Below, piece by piece: positions 1 through 10,930 of a DNA stretch of 64,000 bases. The DNA lies in contig JALIRH010000002.1 of NCBI GenBank assembly GCA_023055505.1, positions 3,457,001-3,521,000 of the forward strand. Direction: 5' to 3'. A program made the translations under genes and the position numbers. The DNA comes from Callipepla californica brunnescens. Its lineage: Eukaryota; Chordata; Aves; Galliformes; Odontophoridae. Numbering within the stretch: position 1 is the stretch's first letter; every line of letters starts with the position of its first letter. The notes below the pieces were generated by a model that was not told the DNA's origin, searched no databases, and worked only from the letters and a program-made list of their open reading frames with translations.

Positions 1-571
1 TAAAATAGCTGGTCTCGTGAATGTAAAGCATAAATGCAGGCTGTGTGGAGAATGGCTTGAGAGCAGCCCTGAGGAGAAAGATTTGGGAGTGCTGATTGAT
101 GAGAGGTTCGACATGAGCAGGCAGTGTGCACTTGCAGTCCAGGAGGCCAACTGTATCCAGGGTTGCATCAGGAGAAGTGTGACCAGCAGGTTGAGGGAGG
201 TGATTCTGCCCCTCTGCTCTCATGAGACATCACCTGGAGTACTGCATCCAGCCTCTGACCCAGAAGTAGTATGGAGCTGTTGGAGCAGGTCCAGAGGAAG
301 GTTATGAAGATGATCAGAGGGGCTGGAGCACTTTCCAAAGAGTGACAGATGGACAGAATTAGGGCTCTTCAGCCTGGAGAAGAGAGAGCCCTGGGGAGAC
401 CATATAGCAGCCTTTCAGTACCAGCAGGAAAGTGGGGAAGGAAACTTTTATAAGGGCAGGTAGTGACAGAACACAGGGGAAGGGTTTAAAACTGGGAGAG
501 GTTAGACTAGATAACATGAAGAAATTCTTCACTGTGAGGATGATGAGACACTGTAACAGGTTGCTGGGCAG
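1..571 (+). mobile_element. CR1 LINE fragment: end of ORF2 plus part of the 3' UTR
   Basis: The left end runs out of the window. Bases 17-307 keep a readable piece of the CR1 ORF2 C-terminal region (for example SSPEEKDLGVLIDER and SRLREVILPL), after which frames are broken by small indels. It continues through the typical 3' UTR block (cctggagaag at about 375, tcttcactgtgagga at 525) and stops abruptly at ctgggcag, before the usual tail. It is interrupted there by a second CR1 piece. It is a dead copy. Confidence 0.9.
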
Positions 572-834
572 ATAGTGATAGGACAAGGGGTATGCTTTTA
601 AACTAAAAGAGAGGAGTTTTAGTTTAGATTTTTGGAGGCATTGTTTTACTCAGAGGGTGGTGAGGCACAGGCTGCCCAGGGATGCGGTGGATGCTCCATC
701 CCTGGAGGTGTTCAGTCCCAGGTTGGACAGAGCCATGGGCACTCTGCTGTGGTGGTTGGCAGCACTGTCCGTGGCAAGGGGGTTGGGACTGGCTGCTCTT
801 TCAAGGTCCCTTCCAACACAAGCCATTCTGTGGA
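572..834 (+). mobile_element. CR1 LINE 3' end, abutting another CR1 copy
   Basis: This starts inside the 3' UTR (agtgataggacaaggggt) and so repeats part of the consensus already present at 455-571. It continues through ggtggatgctccatccctgg to the terminal block aaggtcccttccaac and ccattctgtgg. The overlap in consensus position shows that it is a separate, 5'-truncated copy rather than a continuation of the copy to its left. Confidence 0.88.
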
Positions 835-1225
835 AATAAAAGAAAAAATCACTGTTACTGTTCAGTGTACTTTCAGTGCAGATAATCTGAAATGTATAGA
901 AGTGAAATTTATTTTTGGAAGCAGAAACCTTCATGAGGAAAATAATGAAAAATGCTGTTCGTAAACTTGCCCAGCTTGTTCTTTGAGTTAAATGAGCTCT
1001 TTTTCTGAAGAGTTTGAAAGTGAACCTTGTTGCAGACTGTGGAACCGTTAGAGGTTTGTGCTCAAGTGGTTCAAGTCTGCTGGGTAGTGAAACACCTCAT
1101 TAAAATTTTGTCAGCCAGGCTGAAGTGTTAGTCTTGGGCTAACCTAAACAAATGTGACGGACTGGCATAAGAATATTGTGCAACACTATATCTCAGCACA
1201 GTTTCACAGATTCTCTAACCTCTTC

Positions 1226-1240
1226 TTTTTTTTTTTTTTT
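1226..1240 (+). repeat. poly(T) tract
   Basis: A run of 15 T bases. It lies in the otherwise unremarkable 835-1307 gap, about 70 bases from the tail of the minus-strand CR1 at 1308. Confidence 0.9.
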
Positions 1241-1307
1241 CCTCCCTTTCTTCTGCTGTGTTCCCATTTAAATATTCAAATATTCATTTTTTAACTTCTT
1301 TTTTACT

Positions 1308-2606
1308 CATAGAATTGTAGAATCTTGAAGTTGGAAGGGACCTTTGAAGGCCACCTAACCCAACTCCCTTGCAGTAACAGGGACATGCACAGCTACATCA
1401 GGTTGCCCAGGGCCTGATCCAGCCTCACCTTGCAGGTCTCCAGGGATGGGGCATCAAGCACATCTCTGGGCAACCTGTGCCAGTGCCTTGCCACTCTCAG
1501 TGTAGAAGACTTCTTCCTTACAGTACAAACTAAATCTTCCCTGTTTAAAGCTTGAAGCCATTTCCTCTTTTTCTGCCATCACAGTCCCTGCTTAAGTGTT
1601 CATTCCTTCATTTTTGTAGCCCCCTTTTAGATATAAAAAGGCTGCTATCCTTCCCCAGGCTGAACAGCCTCATCTCTCTCAGCCCGAGCAGATGTGTTCC
1701 ATCCCTTGGATCATTTCTATGCCCCTCCTCTGGACATGCTCTAAGAGGTTCATGTCTCTCCTGTACTGAGGACTCCACATCTGGATGCAGTACTCCCAGT
1801 GAGGCCTCACCAGCGCAGAGGAGGGGGAGGATCACCTTCTTCGACCTGATGGCAATGCTTCTTTTGATGCAGCCAGGGATGTGGTTGGCTTTCTGGGCTG
1901 CAAGGGCACATTGCTTTCTCGTGTCCAGCTTCCCATCTGCCAGTACCCTGATCATTTTTTGGAAGGTCTGTTCTCAGTCCTTTCATCCCCTGGCTTGTAT
2001 TGGTAGTGGGGGTTGCCTTGACTTGGTTGAATCTCGTGAGGTTCACCTGGGCCCATTGTTCAGTGTTGTTTATGTCCCTCTGGGTAGCATCCTGTACATC
2101 TGGTGTGTCACACCCCACGGCTAGCTCTTTGCAGTCTTCCTCAGGATGCACTCAACCCCACTGTCAGTGTAGCTGATGAGGACATTAAAGAATATCAGCC
2201 TCAGCACCAGCCCCTTGGGGGACACTGCTTTTCAATCATCTCAATTTGGACACTGAATTGTTGGCCACTGCTTTCTGGACTTATTCCTGCAGCACTTCTT
2301 CATCCATTAAACAGTCCACCCATTGAATCTTTATCATTTGGAGAGAAGGATGTTGTGGTTGGGGTACCTTGTCAAAAGCCTTACTGAAATTCAGGTAGAT
2401 GACATCAGTGGCTCTTCCCTTGTCTGCTGATGCGGTGACACCATCATGAATGGCCACTAGTCTGTTAAAATGCAAATTGTCCTTGGTACAGCCATGCTGG
2501 TTCTCCTTTATGATCTCTCTGTCTTCTGTGTGCCTTAGCATAGGTTCCAGGAGGGTCTGCTCCACGATCTTTCCTGGTAAAAGGTGAGACTGGCAGTTCT
2601 TCCACT
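1308..2606 (-). mobile_element. CR1 LINE, longest copy in the window: reverse-transcriptase remnant to 3' tail
   Basis: Read on the minus strand this runs from the reverse-transcriptase domain (2281-2565, including the block [20 protein letters not shown]) through the ORF2 C-terminal part (1608-1955, VLADGKLDTRKQCALAAQKA) to the 3' tail at 1308 (revcomp of tcatagaattgtag). ORF2 encodes the endonuclease and reverse transcriptase used in retrotransposition. The endonuclease and most of the polymerase are missing, and several stops and frameshifts separate the open pieces, so the copy is inactive. It is antisense to TRAPPC9. Confidence 0.92.
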
Positions 2607-3534
2607 TCTGACTTCTGAGGTGGCTGCTTGTTAGAGGCTTTTTATGCCTCTAATCAAACATACCTTGAATTTAGGTCATTATACAGGAAAACTTCATTTT
2701 TCATGCTTCCTTGTTTCTATAAGTAGGTTGCTGGATTTAGTTCTTATTGCTCGTGAGTTAGGAAAGCTTTGAAGAACACTAGATGATTCTGAAAAAGAGA
2801 TCTACATATTATCCTTTGTGTAACGAAATGCGTTTCCAACGTGTTTTCTTTGCACTTTTTTTCTGTGGGTTTTGTTCAGGGTCACATCTAAATGAAAAGC
2901 AATGAATTGGAAGATACACATTACAGTTCCACTAGTTAATCTGAAGATTTCTCTGCTTCATTGATGCTTCTGGAGTATATTCAGCTCTGGGGAGGTTGGC
3001 TGCACTGACATAAAATGTAGATTTTTTTAATATATGGCATAAAAAGCTGTGAAGTTTTGGAAGCTGACGTTGTCTGGGGGAATCTGAACTGTAAGCAATT
3101 GAGTGAAATCTGCCATTAGATGAATTTTAAGGTGAAGAATTAGAAATATACGATTAACAAATACTATCTTTCTGTAACGTTCTCTGCTTCTAGAATACTT
3201 CTCCTTTCTACAGTAACAGAAAGCAGGTCAAAAAATGATAAGAAAGGATTTTCTAGTTATTGTAGTATTGTGTTGTGGTATGCCTTCAGTTTTGCTCCAT
3301 GTCTCATTTTAGTGCATGCACAGCTACTCATTTGACTAATGCTTATGTATCGTGAGACAAGGGTGGACTTTGCTCCTTGACCTGTGTGTGAGGGTGGTGC
3401 TTCTGAGCTTCTCATTTTATTCCATTAAGGTAACTTTTGCTGGGTGATTTTCCTTGTTAGCTTATGCTTTACTTAGTGGCCTTAGTGGTAATCGATGACA
3501 GTGTGAAAATCTATCACTGCAAAGAAAATAAAAA
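2607..3534. other. Unique intron, 0.9 kb
   Basis: AT-rich, with stops in every frame. I see no exon, repeat or RNA gene. Confidence 0.6.
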
Positions 3535-3591
3535 AAGAACTAGATCTCTAGAGGTCCCTTCTAGCCTGCACAATTCTGTGATTCTGTGTGA
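3535..3591 (+). mobile_element. CR1 LINE, terminal tail only
   Basis: About 55 bp: ctagatctctagaggtccct, then attctgtgattctgtg, the short repeat that ends CR1 elements. Nothing of the body is left. Confidence 0.75.
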
Positions 3592-3718
3592 AATTTGAAT
3601 ATGGCTTCCCTTTTTCTCTGCATCCCACAACAATATCTAAGTTCTTCTCTATCAAGAATTCCTCTACTTCGTTGCCTCTAATGTTTATTCAGGCCTTCCT
3701 ATCAGTTTATGATTCTTG

Positions 3719-4073
3719 CAGCCCAGAAGGCCAGCTATATCCTGGGTTGCATCAAGGGAAGTATAACCAACAGGTCAAGGGAGGTGATTCTTCTCTAATG
3801 AGACCTCACTTGGAGTATTGTGTCCACTTCTGGGACCCTCAACACAAGAAGAATGTGGAGTTGTTGGGGTGGGTCCAGAGGAGGGCCACGAAGGTGATCA
3901 GAGGGCTGGAGCACCTCCCCTACAGGTACAGGCTGGAGAAGAGAAGGCTCCAAGGCTGGATGGGGCTTTGAGCAGCATGGTCTAGAGGGACGTGTCTCTG
4001 CCTATAATGGGGGTTGGAACTAGATGATTTTAAAGGTCCCATCCAACCCATTCTATTCTGTGATTCTATATAA
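3719..4073 (+). mobile_element. CR1 LINE with internal deletion
   Basis: The left part (3719-3960) matches the ORF2 C-terminal end and the start of the 3' region, including a short open stretch [16 protein letters not shown]. At about 3960 it jumps directly to the terminal 110 bases (ggttggaactagatgatttt, then ttctattctgtgattctat). The middle of the 3' UTR is therefore deleted. Confidence 0.88.
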
Positions 4074-6732
4074 TCCATATCAAATTGCTACCCTACATCT
4101 ATGATAAATATTCTGGGCAGAAAAGGATACCACAGGTTTCCTAGAAAGAATGAACATTATTCTGCGGGTGGAGGGTAGAGGATTTTGTATCACTAATTTA
4201 ACTAGAAACAAATCTATTTCAGTTGCTAACATTTTTCTTCCCTCTCCCCTGCATGATCTTGTTTTCTTCTTTCTTTTGGGTAAGTTTTCATATTCCCTTT
4301 ACTTTGTCACTCAGGAAGTTAGAATAAGAGGTTATGCCTCTGAAACTTAGATACTTCTGAATCATTGTTGTGATAACAATGTCATGTTAGAAATATCAGC
4401 GGTGTCAATCCACACATAGATAACTATTTATGTCACTGGCCTTTTGAAAACAATCTAGTTAGATGATGTGCATGTCAGTGTTCATTTTTGCAAATGTAGT
4501 GGTGCACCTGTTCTGGAATTAATTAAAGAGGACATCTAAGTGTTATGGCAGTTCTGGCAAGTGTTAAATGCAATAATCCTTATGTCCTACCAAAACTTGC
4601 ATGCTATTTGGATAAAATTCAGCTTAAATTATCACGGCATCCCAGCAACTTCTGGTGTGTTTTTTGACTCGAATCTGAGTCTCTTGTAAAGAAATCTTTT
4701 TTGAAAATCAAAGCTCTCAGTACGTCCCCAAAATGAAATTTTCCATTAGTTACTGCTGAAGAAAACATTTTAACCGTTGATAGGTTTGTATCAATACACC
4801 ATTTAAAATAGAGTTGAATTAAAGTTATAAAAGTAATCAGTGAGGCAACAAAGGCATACCTAAAGGTATGTGTTTCTTGTGTTGAAAAAGTGTCTAGGTG
4901 CTGAGCTGAGGGGCACTGTTTAGTGGGAATCATTGGTGATAGGTGGATGGTTTAAGTGTAGGGATTGTTTATGTGTCGTACCACTAACTTGTCTTCAGAA
5001 GTATAGGTGCTAAGAGCTTGAATGATTTGTTACCTACGTGGAATTCCACCTGAGTTAAGAAATGTAAGTATAATCTAAGCAGGAATTCTTTGCTTTATTT
5101 TAGTATCAGAGTGCTAGCTTGGAATGTGAATGATAATCTTGGGTCATAAATACGTGCAAATGTATTTTGTCTGGATGACTTGCACATTTTTAATTGAACG
5201 TAATTATTTTTCATATACTACACTCAGGAGTACTTAGAATGCATGAGCACATGCGTGCCCTTAGAGGGCTTGAACCATGCGAGTACTCCAGAAATAATAG
5301 AGATCATCAGCAAACACTATTGCTTTAATTATGAGCATAAATGATTTGTCAGATATTAAAAAATAGCAGTGGAAAGTAGTGAAATCACCATATGTAGTAC
5401 CTTCACGAGCCTGTGTTCTACACTTTGCAGGCAAACAGCCCATGGAAAACTATTTAATAAACCTACGGTATCCATAAGTGAGTAACTGATGTGCTTAGGT
5501 GTGTAGCAGAGACATTTAGACCTGCTGATGTTTGGAGGGACATTAATGAAGGCTTTGTGGTTAGTAAGCAGAGGCTGTTGCTTGATGTATTCTTCATACT
5601 CTGTGCATACATTTTTGTCATACACTTAGATTTTGGATTCCCTGGAAAAATCATACTATTTTCATTGAATATGCTTATCTGTGCCCTAAGTGTTTTAGTC
5701 TGTGGCTGAGGCTTTGAGCCGCACGAGCTCCAAATAATGTAGGAATTAGCAGATAAAATGAATGAATTCAGCATTATGAAACATATTTTAAAACTGAATA
5801 ATGCTAGTTAAAATTGTTTGCAAGTTGTTAGATTTAAAATCAGAAAAGTATCACTTGCTTTTATAAATCGAACTGGAAATATTTGTCTTGATTTATATTT
5901 AGAAAAAATGCTGTGACTTCTACTACTTTCAACTGTCACTTTTGTCAGTTCTTAATTTACTTCTTTCTAAGCAAGTTTACTAATTTGTTCATTTAAAACT
6001 GAAAGTTGGCTACTGCTGTTTCTGTTTAACACATGCTTGAAAATGTGCTACTTTTGAGGATGCTTATTTAGGTGAAAGCTTAAGTCAAACATTTTAATAC
6101 GTTTATTTTCAGAAGTCTGTTTCAGCTGTCTTACTAACTAGGTCTGTCAGTGTTCCCATTTTCTAGTTTTAATTTAGAAGAGGAATTAAAAAAAACATCA
6201 TTATTGGTTTAATATGATTTTGGAGAGTTGTTTATTTCTACAAAGCATGATTGTATGAAGTTTTCCAGCTGTAGTTCTGTGTGGTTATGTACAGTTTCTA
6301 CTTCACTATATTGGGTTGAAAGAGGTATTGAGGAACTGTATGAGTTTTATATGTTGAATTTTGACATTGTGGTTTTGTGTTAATGTTTGAATTCCAAGCG
6401 TTTACCTGTTACATAGTGGTTGGAATGTGGAAGTTCGAATGGTATATTTCTCTTGTCAAGAGGGAGCTTTTGTTATAAGAGGATGCAAATACCTTGACGC
6501 AATTTGAATTGAGGACATGAATTTTGAACAGGCTTCCCCTTAGTTTAGAAGTGAACTACTTTGGGGTTGACTTGGCCAGTGTCTTCTATGAACTGTACTT
6601 TCTTTACATATGTTTCTGGGTACAGTAATAGACTTGTTGACTTAACACAGTCATCACAACACGATCAAGAGTCTCACTTTCAAGACTTGACCCAGGGCAA
6701 AATAGTATTAGGAGGCCATTTTTCCTTTTTAG
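4074..6732. other. Unique intron, 2.7 kb
   Basis: Minus-strand open stretches of about 100 codons at 4619-4933 and 5463-5774 have no familiar motif and look like chance. Nothing else is recognised. Confidence 0.6.
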
Positions 6733-7025
6733 TATCATAGAATCACCAGGATTGGAAGAGATCTCCCAGATCATCCAGTCGAACTTGTCACATTTCCCCA
6801 CTGAACCATGTCCTCTGTACAGCATCTGTACATTTCTTGAACACCTCCAGAAACGGTTACTCTACTACCTCCCTGCACAGCTAGTTCCAGCACCTGGCTA
6901 CTCTTTTGGAGAAGCATTTCCCCTGGTGAAACAAGATGCCATTCCCTTTAGTCCTATTACTTATTATGCAGGATAAGAGGCCAACTTCACACCTCACTAC
7001 AACCTCCTTTCAGGTCATTGATGAG
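6733..7025 (-). mobile_element. CR1 LINE 3' end, older subfamily
   Basis: The minus-strand tail atcatagaatcaccaggatt is followed by the block with ccactgaaccatgtcc and gaacacctccag, shared with the copy at 23702. It is well diverged and carries small indels (for example around 6930-6970). Confidence 0.82.
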
Positions 7026-8423
7026 GCATTCATCTCCAGTTCCATGTTACATCCAGAATTGCCATGTACGGTGCTTTGTACGTATCATTGTCATAATTAT
7101 TTATAATTCATCCCATGTAGAATAATTAGTCACAGTTTTGTTACAGTTAGCTGTAAGACCTGTATCAACAAAATTATAGTTCTAAGGCTCCTGACCAATT
7201 GCAGAATTTGTTGTGGCATCTGCACCAAGCAGAGCAAAAATGTGGTTGGGTTGAGAAGAGATCAGAGCAATCTGAACAAGCCTCGAACTCCAGGCCTTTC
7301 CGACTTGGTACAGCACTACAGAAATACAGTTACTATTGTATATCACCATTAGTAGCAAGGGTGGCATGGTGGTTATAGGAAATTCAGGGCTTAGATGAGA
7401 CTAAGTTTGTTCTAGAGGTTTAGAACATGAGTGAGGTGCACAGATTGTAGTGACTCCTCTTATCAGTCAAGTGAACTGTAAGTTTTATAGTGCGACAAAG
7501 AATAATTAAAACAGGAGATGAGTTGAATTAATACTCCTTGGGAAAGACTGTTTCTCCCTCCAATTCATCAAACAGTTTTCTGTTTGTGGTTGTCAGGAAT
7601 AGTTTACATTACACGCAAAAAACTGAACTTGTATCTTTGGATGTGAACCATTTTCTAGAAAGTGTGGAACAACTTCAGAATTATTAATAATTTGCTATAT
7701 GGAAATAATATTTAATCATGTTACTGATGTGAAGTCCTCTGTGTGGAGGCAGAACAGCTTCTTGAATGGAAACCCTCGGAAGTGGTGGATTTTGTTTGTT
7801 GGGAACAGCATATCCCATTTTAACAGCAGCAGGATTTCTGCTGTAATGTATTGCATAAGGCAGCATGTAAAGAAGTGTTCCATCAGAAGACATGGTGAAG
7901 AATTTATCTTTTAGAGCTTCTCAGCTGTTTACTTCATAGAGTTGGTGAAGCACTTGCTAATACTTTGAAGGAAATGGTAGCGACTCCAGTATTATTTAAT
8001 ATATATGTGATTCCTTGTGAATATGTTTAATGTTAGAAATGGTATTGGACTGTGGGTTGGAGAAGCATTAATGGTTGGAGGCACCAATAAAATCGATTCG
8101 TTTCTAACTCATGAAGTACCCAGGTTTTTTTCATGCTAAGTTGAGATGTGGTAACTACTGTTGAAAAACTAAATTGCATTATGTAGCATCATTTTATTCA
8201 GGAGGGAAGGAGAGTCAGAAGCCTACTTGCATTTTCTGTTCAGTAGCTATATTCGTCATCTAACAGTTAACAACTGAAATGTTTTTACTTGCTTGCTTTC
8301 CAATTTGCTGTTTTTCTTACAGCACATCTCTAGTGTAGAAAAACACTTCGGGGGAAAAAATGTTACCAATGCAACTCAGTTTCTTCTTTCAGCGGTCCTC
8401 TTGCATAGACAGGTATAAAAGGA

Positions 8424-8493
8424 TGTATATATATGTATTATATATAATATATACTAATATATATTGTGTGTGTGTGTGTGTATATATATACAC
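8424..8493 (+). repeat. AT-rich and (TG)n compound microsatellite
   Basis: Imperfect TA/TATA runs from 8424, then (TG)8-9 at about 8464-8480, then (TA)5. The alternating purine-pyrimidine tract could adopt non-B DNA. Confidence 0.9.
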
Positions 8494-9162
8494 TGTAGTC
8501 TTATTGTTTGTTCTGTTGTGGAAGAGGTGAATGGTGTATAATGTTGGGAATGTGTTATGAACTTGGGGAAGGGCAAAAGTAGAGATCAGTACTGACATGA
8601 GAAATTTTTCTCAGTTGCTGTTTCTTCACCAAAGTGTCAGAACTTTACTCATCAGTTCTCATCAGTTCTAGAAATTGTTCTATAAGAGATTAAATACGTA
8701 ATGAGCCCAGGGAGGCTATTTCACAGTTTGCTGTGTTCACATATGCAAAATTATCAGTAGCAACAGAACTTGAAAAATGAAGTTTAGCTAAGTTTGTCCT
8801 TGTATAGCCAGCTTTTGAAGACGAAATTCCATGGAAAGACAAGCATAAAGCATACTCATTTATTTCATTGTTAACATCTTGATGTTCATTTTCATCCACA
8901 GAAACGTTATTGTTTTATAGCAGTGTTCATGTGACTTCAAGTGTGTTTTAACCACACAGTGCATTATTTTCCTATAGCATTTTTAAGTTTGCAAGAAGAA
9001 ATCCACATCAGAAATTTCTGTTTGGGTTCATAGAGAATTGTTTCTGTCCTCTCCTGAGAAAACAGGAGGGGTGCAGGTGTTAATGTAGGTAATGGACGAC
9101 AAGAGGTAGTTGGACAAACCCAAAACATACCATCTATTTAAACTGTAAAAGAATATAAATAG

Positions 9163-9176
9163 TCACCAGATGGCAC
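9163..9176 (+). promoter_or_regulatory. CTCF-like binding motif
   Basis: TCACCAGATGGCAC fits the CTCF core (CCASYAGRKGGCRS) at 13 of 14 positions; only the first base differs. CTCF marks insulators and loop anchors. The site sits in unique intron, not in a repeat I recognise. A single motif match in 64 kb is weak evidence; binding is inference. Confidence 0.35.
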
Positions 9177-10639
9177 TGTGTCTGAAACTTAAATCAGGCT
9201 TAAATCATAAATTTAGTCAGCTAGATCTTGGAATAAATGCTAGTTGTTTTTGAAGTTGTTCAATCACATGGTGGTTTTTTTTTCTCCCTGTGCTGAAATT
9301 TAGCTGTACCTTTTCTTAGCTTTAGCTGCTGCTTAGGAGCTGGTTTATCCAGGCAGAACCATTTATGTAAACTGAGCTATCCAGTTGATACGTGCTAAGG
9401 ATTAGTTTTAGGCTAGCTGATAAAATTATAACCAATTCAGACAGCTTTTTATTTTCTTCTTTAATTCCTAAGAGTACAAGGAATAAATAATTTGAGGAAA
9501 ACAGTCATTCTGATCAGAGTCCAAAGGGAGTGTGTCAAAGATTTATACCAGAATGGAGTCATAAAATAGTATTATAGTATCTAATTTAAATTTAGGGCAT
9601 TATTTTAACTGGAACGTTCTTAACATCCCTTGGAATAAAAACATTGTTGTACACATTGAAATTACATGGAACAGAAAGTGCTTTTTTTCACACATTTTTA
9701 ATCTGTTTTCCATTTTACTTGTTAGTCCGGTACCTGAATGATATTTTAAAGGAAGGGTAGCTGTCAAGTTAGTGCTTATTCTAGTGGTTTGTTCTGTCAT
9801 GAAAATTTCTGTTTGAAAAAATAACTGACCAGATAAGACATCGCTTTCCTTTAGTCCTAAGCATCACATTTCGACTAGTTCTGTAGAAATCTTTGTGGCA
9901 CTAACATCACTTGGCAGATACACAAATGTCCTAGAGTGAGGTGGAGTAGTACTGTCAGTACTTGTGTAAATTTCTAGCAGTTCAGAGCTGTAATGTGTGT
10001 TGTGTGTTCTAATTCCTGTGTGATGGATGCAGAAAAATGATGGCAGGTCTTTCACCTTGAAAGAAAGGAGTGATGTGCAGTTCATACTGGACCAATCTGT
10101 GTAGAAGTCTTCGAACTATTTGCCTTGCACACTGCCATGGTCAAGTAGATCCACATGCTTTATGAAAACAGTAATTCTGGCTATTCCAAGAGGTGAATTT
10201 CTTTGTCTGAATGTTAAAGTCTCTTATGGAGTATAAGTTATTTCTTCAGCATTTGCATTCTGTGTGACAGGTAGCCTTGCAAAAATAAGGCTTCAAGAGC
10301 GACGCAACTCAGAAGTCATTCTGTGTAAACTGCTATCCAGCCTTAAGCAATCTTCAAGAAATAGGAAATGTTCGAATTGCACTGAATTTGTCTTTTTCAC
10401 CAGTAAAGCAAAATGGTCCAAACTTTTAATTTCTTATTTTGAATCTTATTATCTAAAACCCTATCACTGAAACGTAATACTCGTGTATATACTGAAATAT
10501 GACTTAGTACTCCAGGAGGCAGTGTGAGCTGGATGCTGACTGATTAGAGTTGAGACCTTCCAGTGGTGGCTGCCATGCTGGATGAAGCAGTAGAGTCCAT
10601 GGCGTATGTGGATAAAGGTGGCTTTCTTCAGTGTGATGT

Positions 10640-10930
10640 TGAGATGATAAGGAGGAAGTCTAGAGATGAGGGAGCCGAGCTCCTCTCAAGTGCAAGGTAA
10701 GAAAAAAAACCAAACATATATCAACAGGCTGGAACATAAGAAAGTGCAGTTGAATATTAGGAAGATACCTATTGAGAGTGGGGTCACTCAGACGCAAAAC
10801 AGTTGTTCAGAGACACTACAGAATCTCCATCTTCAGAGATGAGTTCAGAACGCAGCTGACTGAGCCCCTGGAGAACCTGCAGTAACTTAGTCCTGTTTAT
10901 CTACATCAGGTGACCTCCAGAGATTCTTTC
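10640..10930 (+). mobile_element. Probable worn CR1 3' region
   Basis: The order of blocks resembles an old CR1 3' UTR: aggctggaacataagaaagt, then gaatattaggaaga, a diverged 'one-or-two lines of the tail' region, and gtgacctccagagattc near the end. There is no recognisable terminal repeat. Boundaries are approximate and the identification rests on block order only. Confidence 0.5.

Larger units (their letters stand above)
7026..10639. other. Unique intron, 3.6 kb
   Basis: Holds the TA/TG microsatellite, the CTCF-like motif and a small direct repeat (ctcatcagtt twice, 8648-8667). A TATAAAAGG at 8414 has no gene behind it. Confidence 0.6.

Noticed and set aside
1552..2124. 190-codon plus-strand open frame, the longest in the window
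   Set aside because: It is the antisense of a CR1 copy; the reverse strand reads CR1 ORF2.
8414..8422. TATAAAAGG, a good TATA box
   Set aside because: No transcript start, exon or open frame follows; it adjoins a TA microsatellite.
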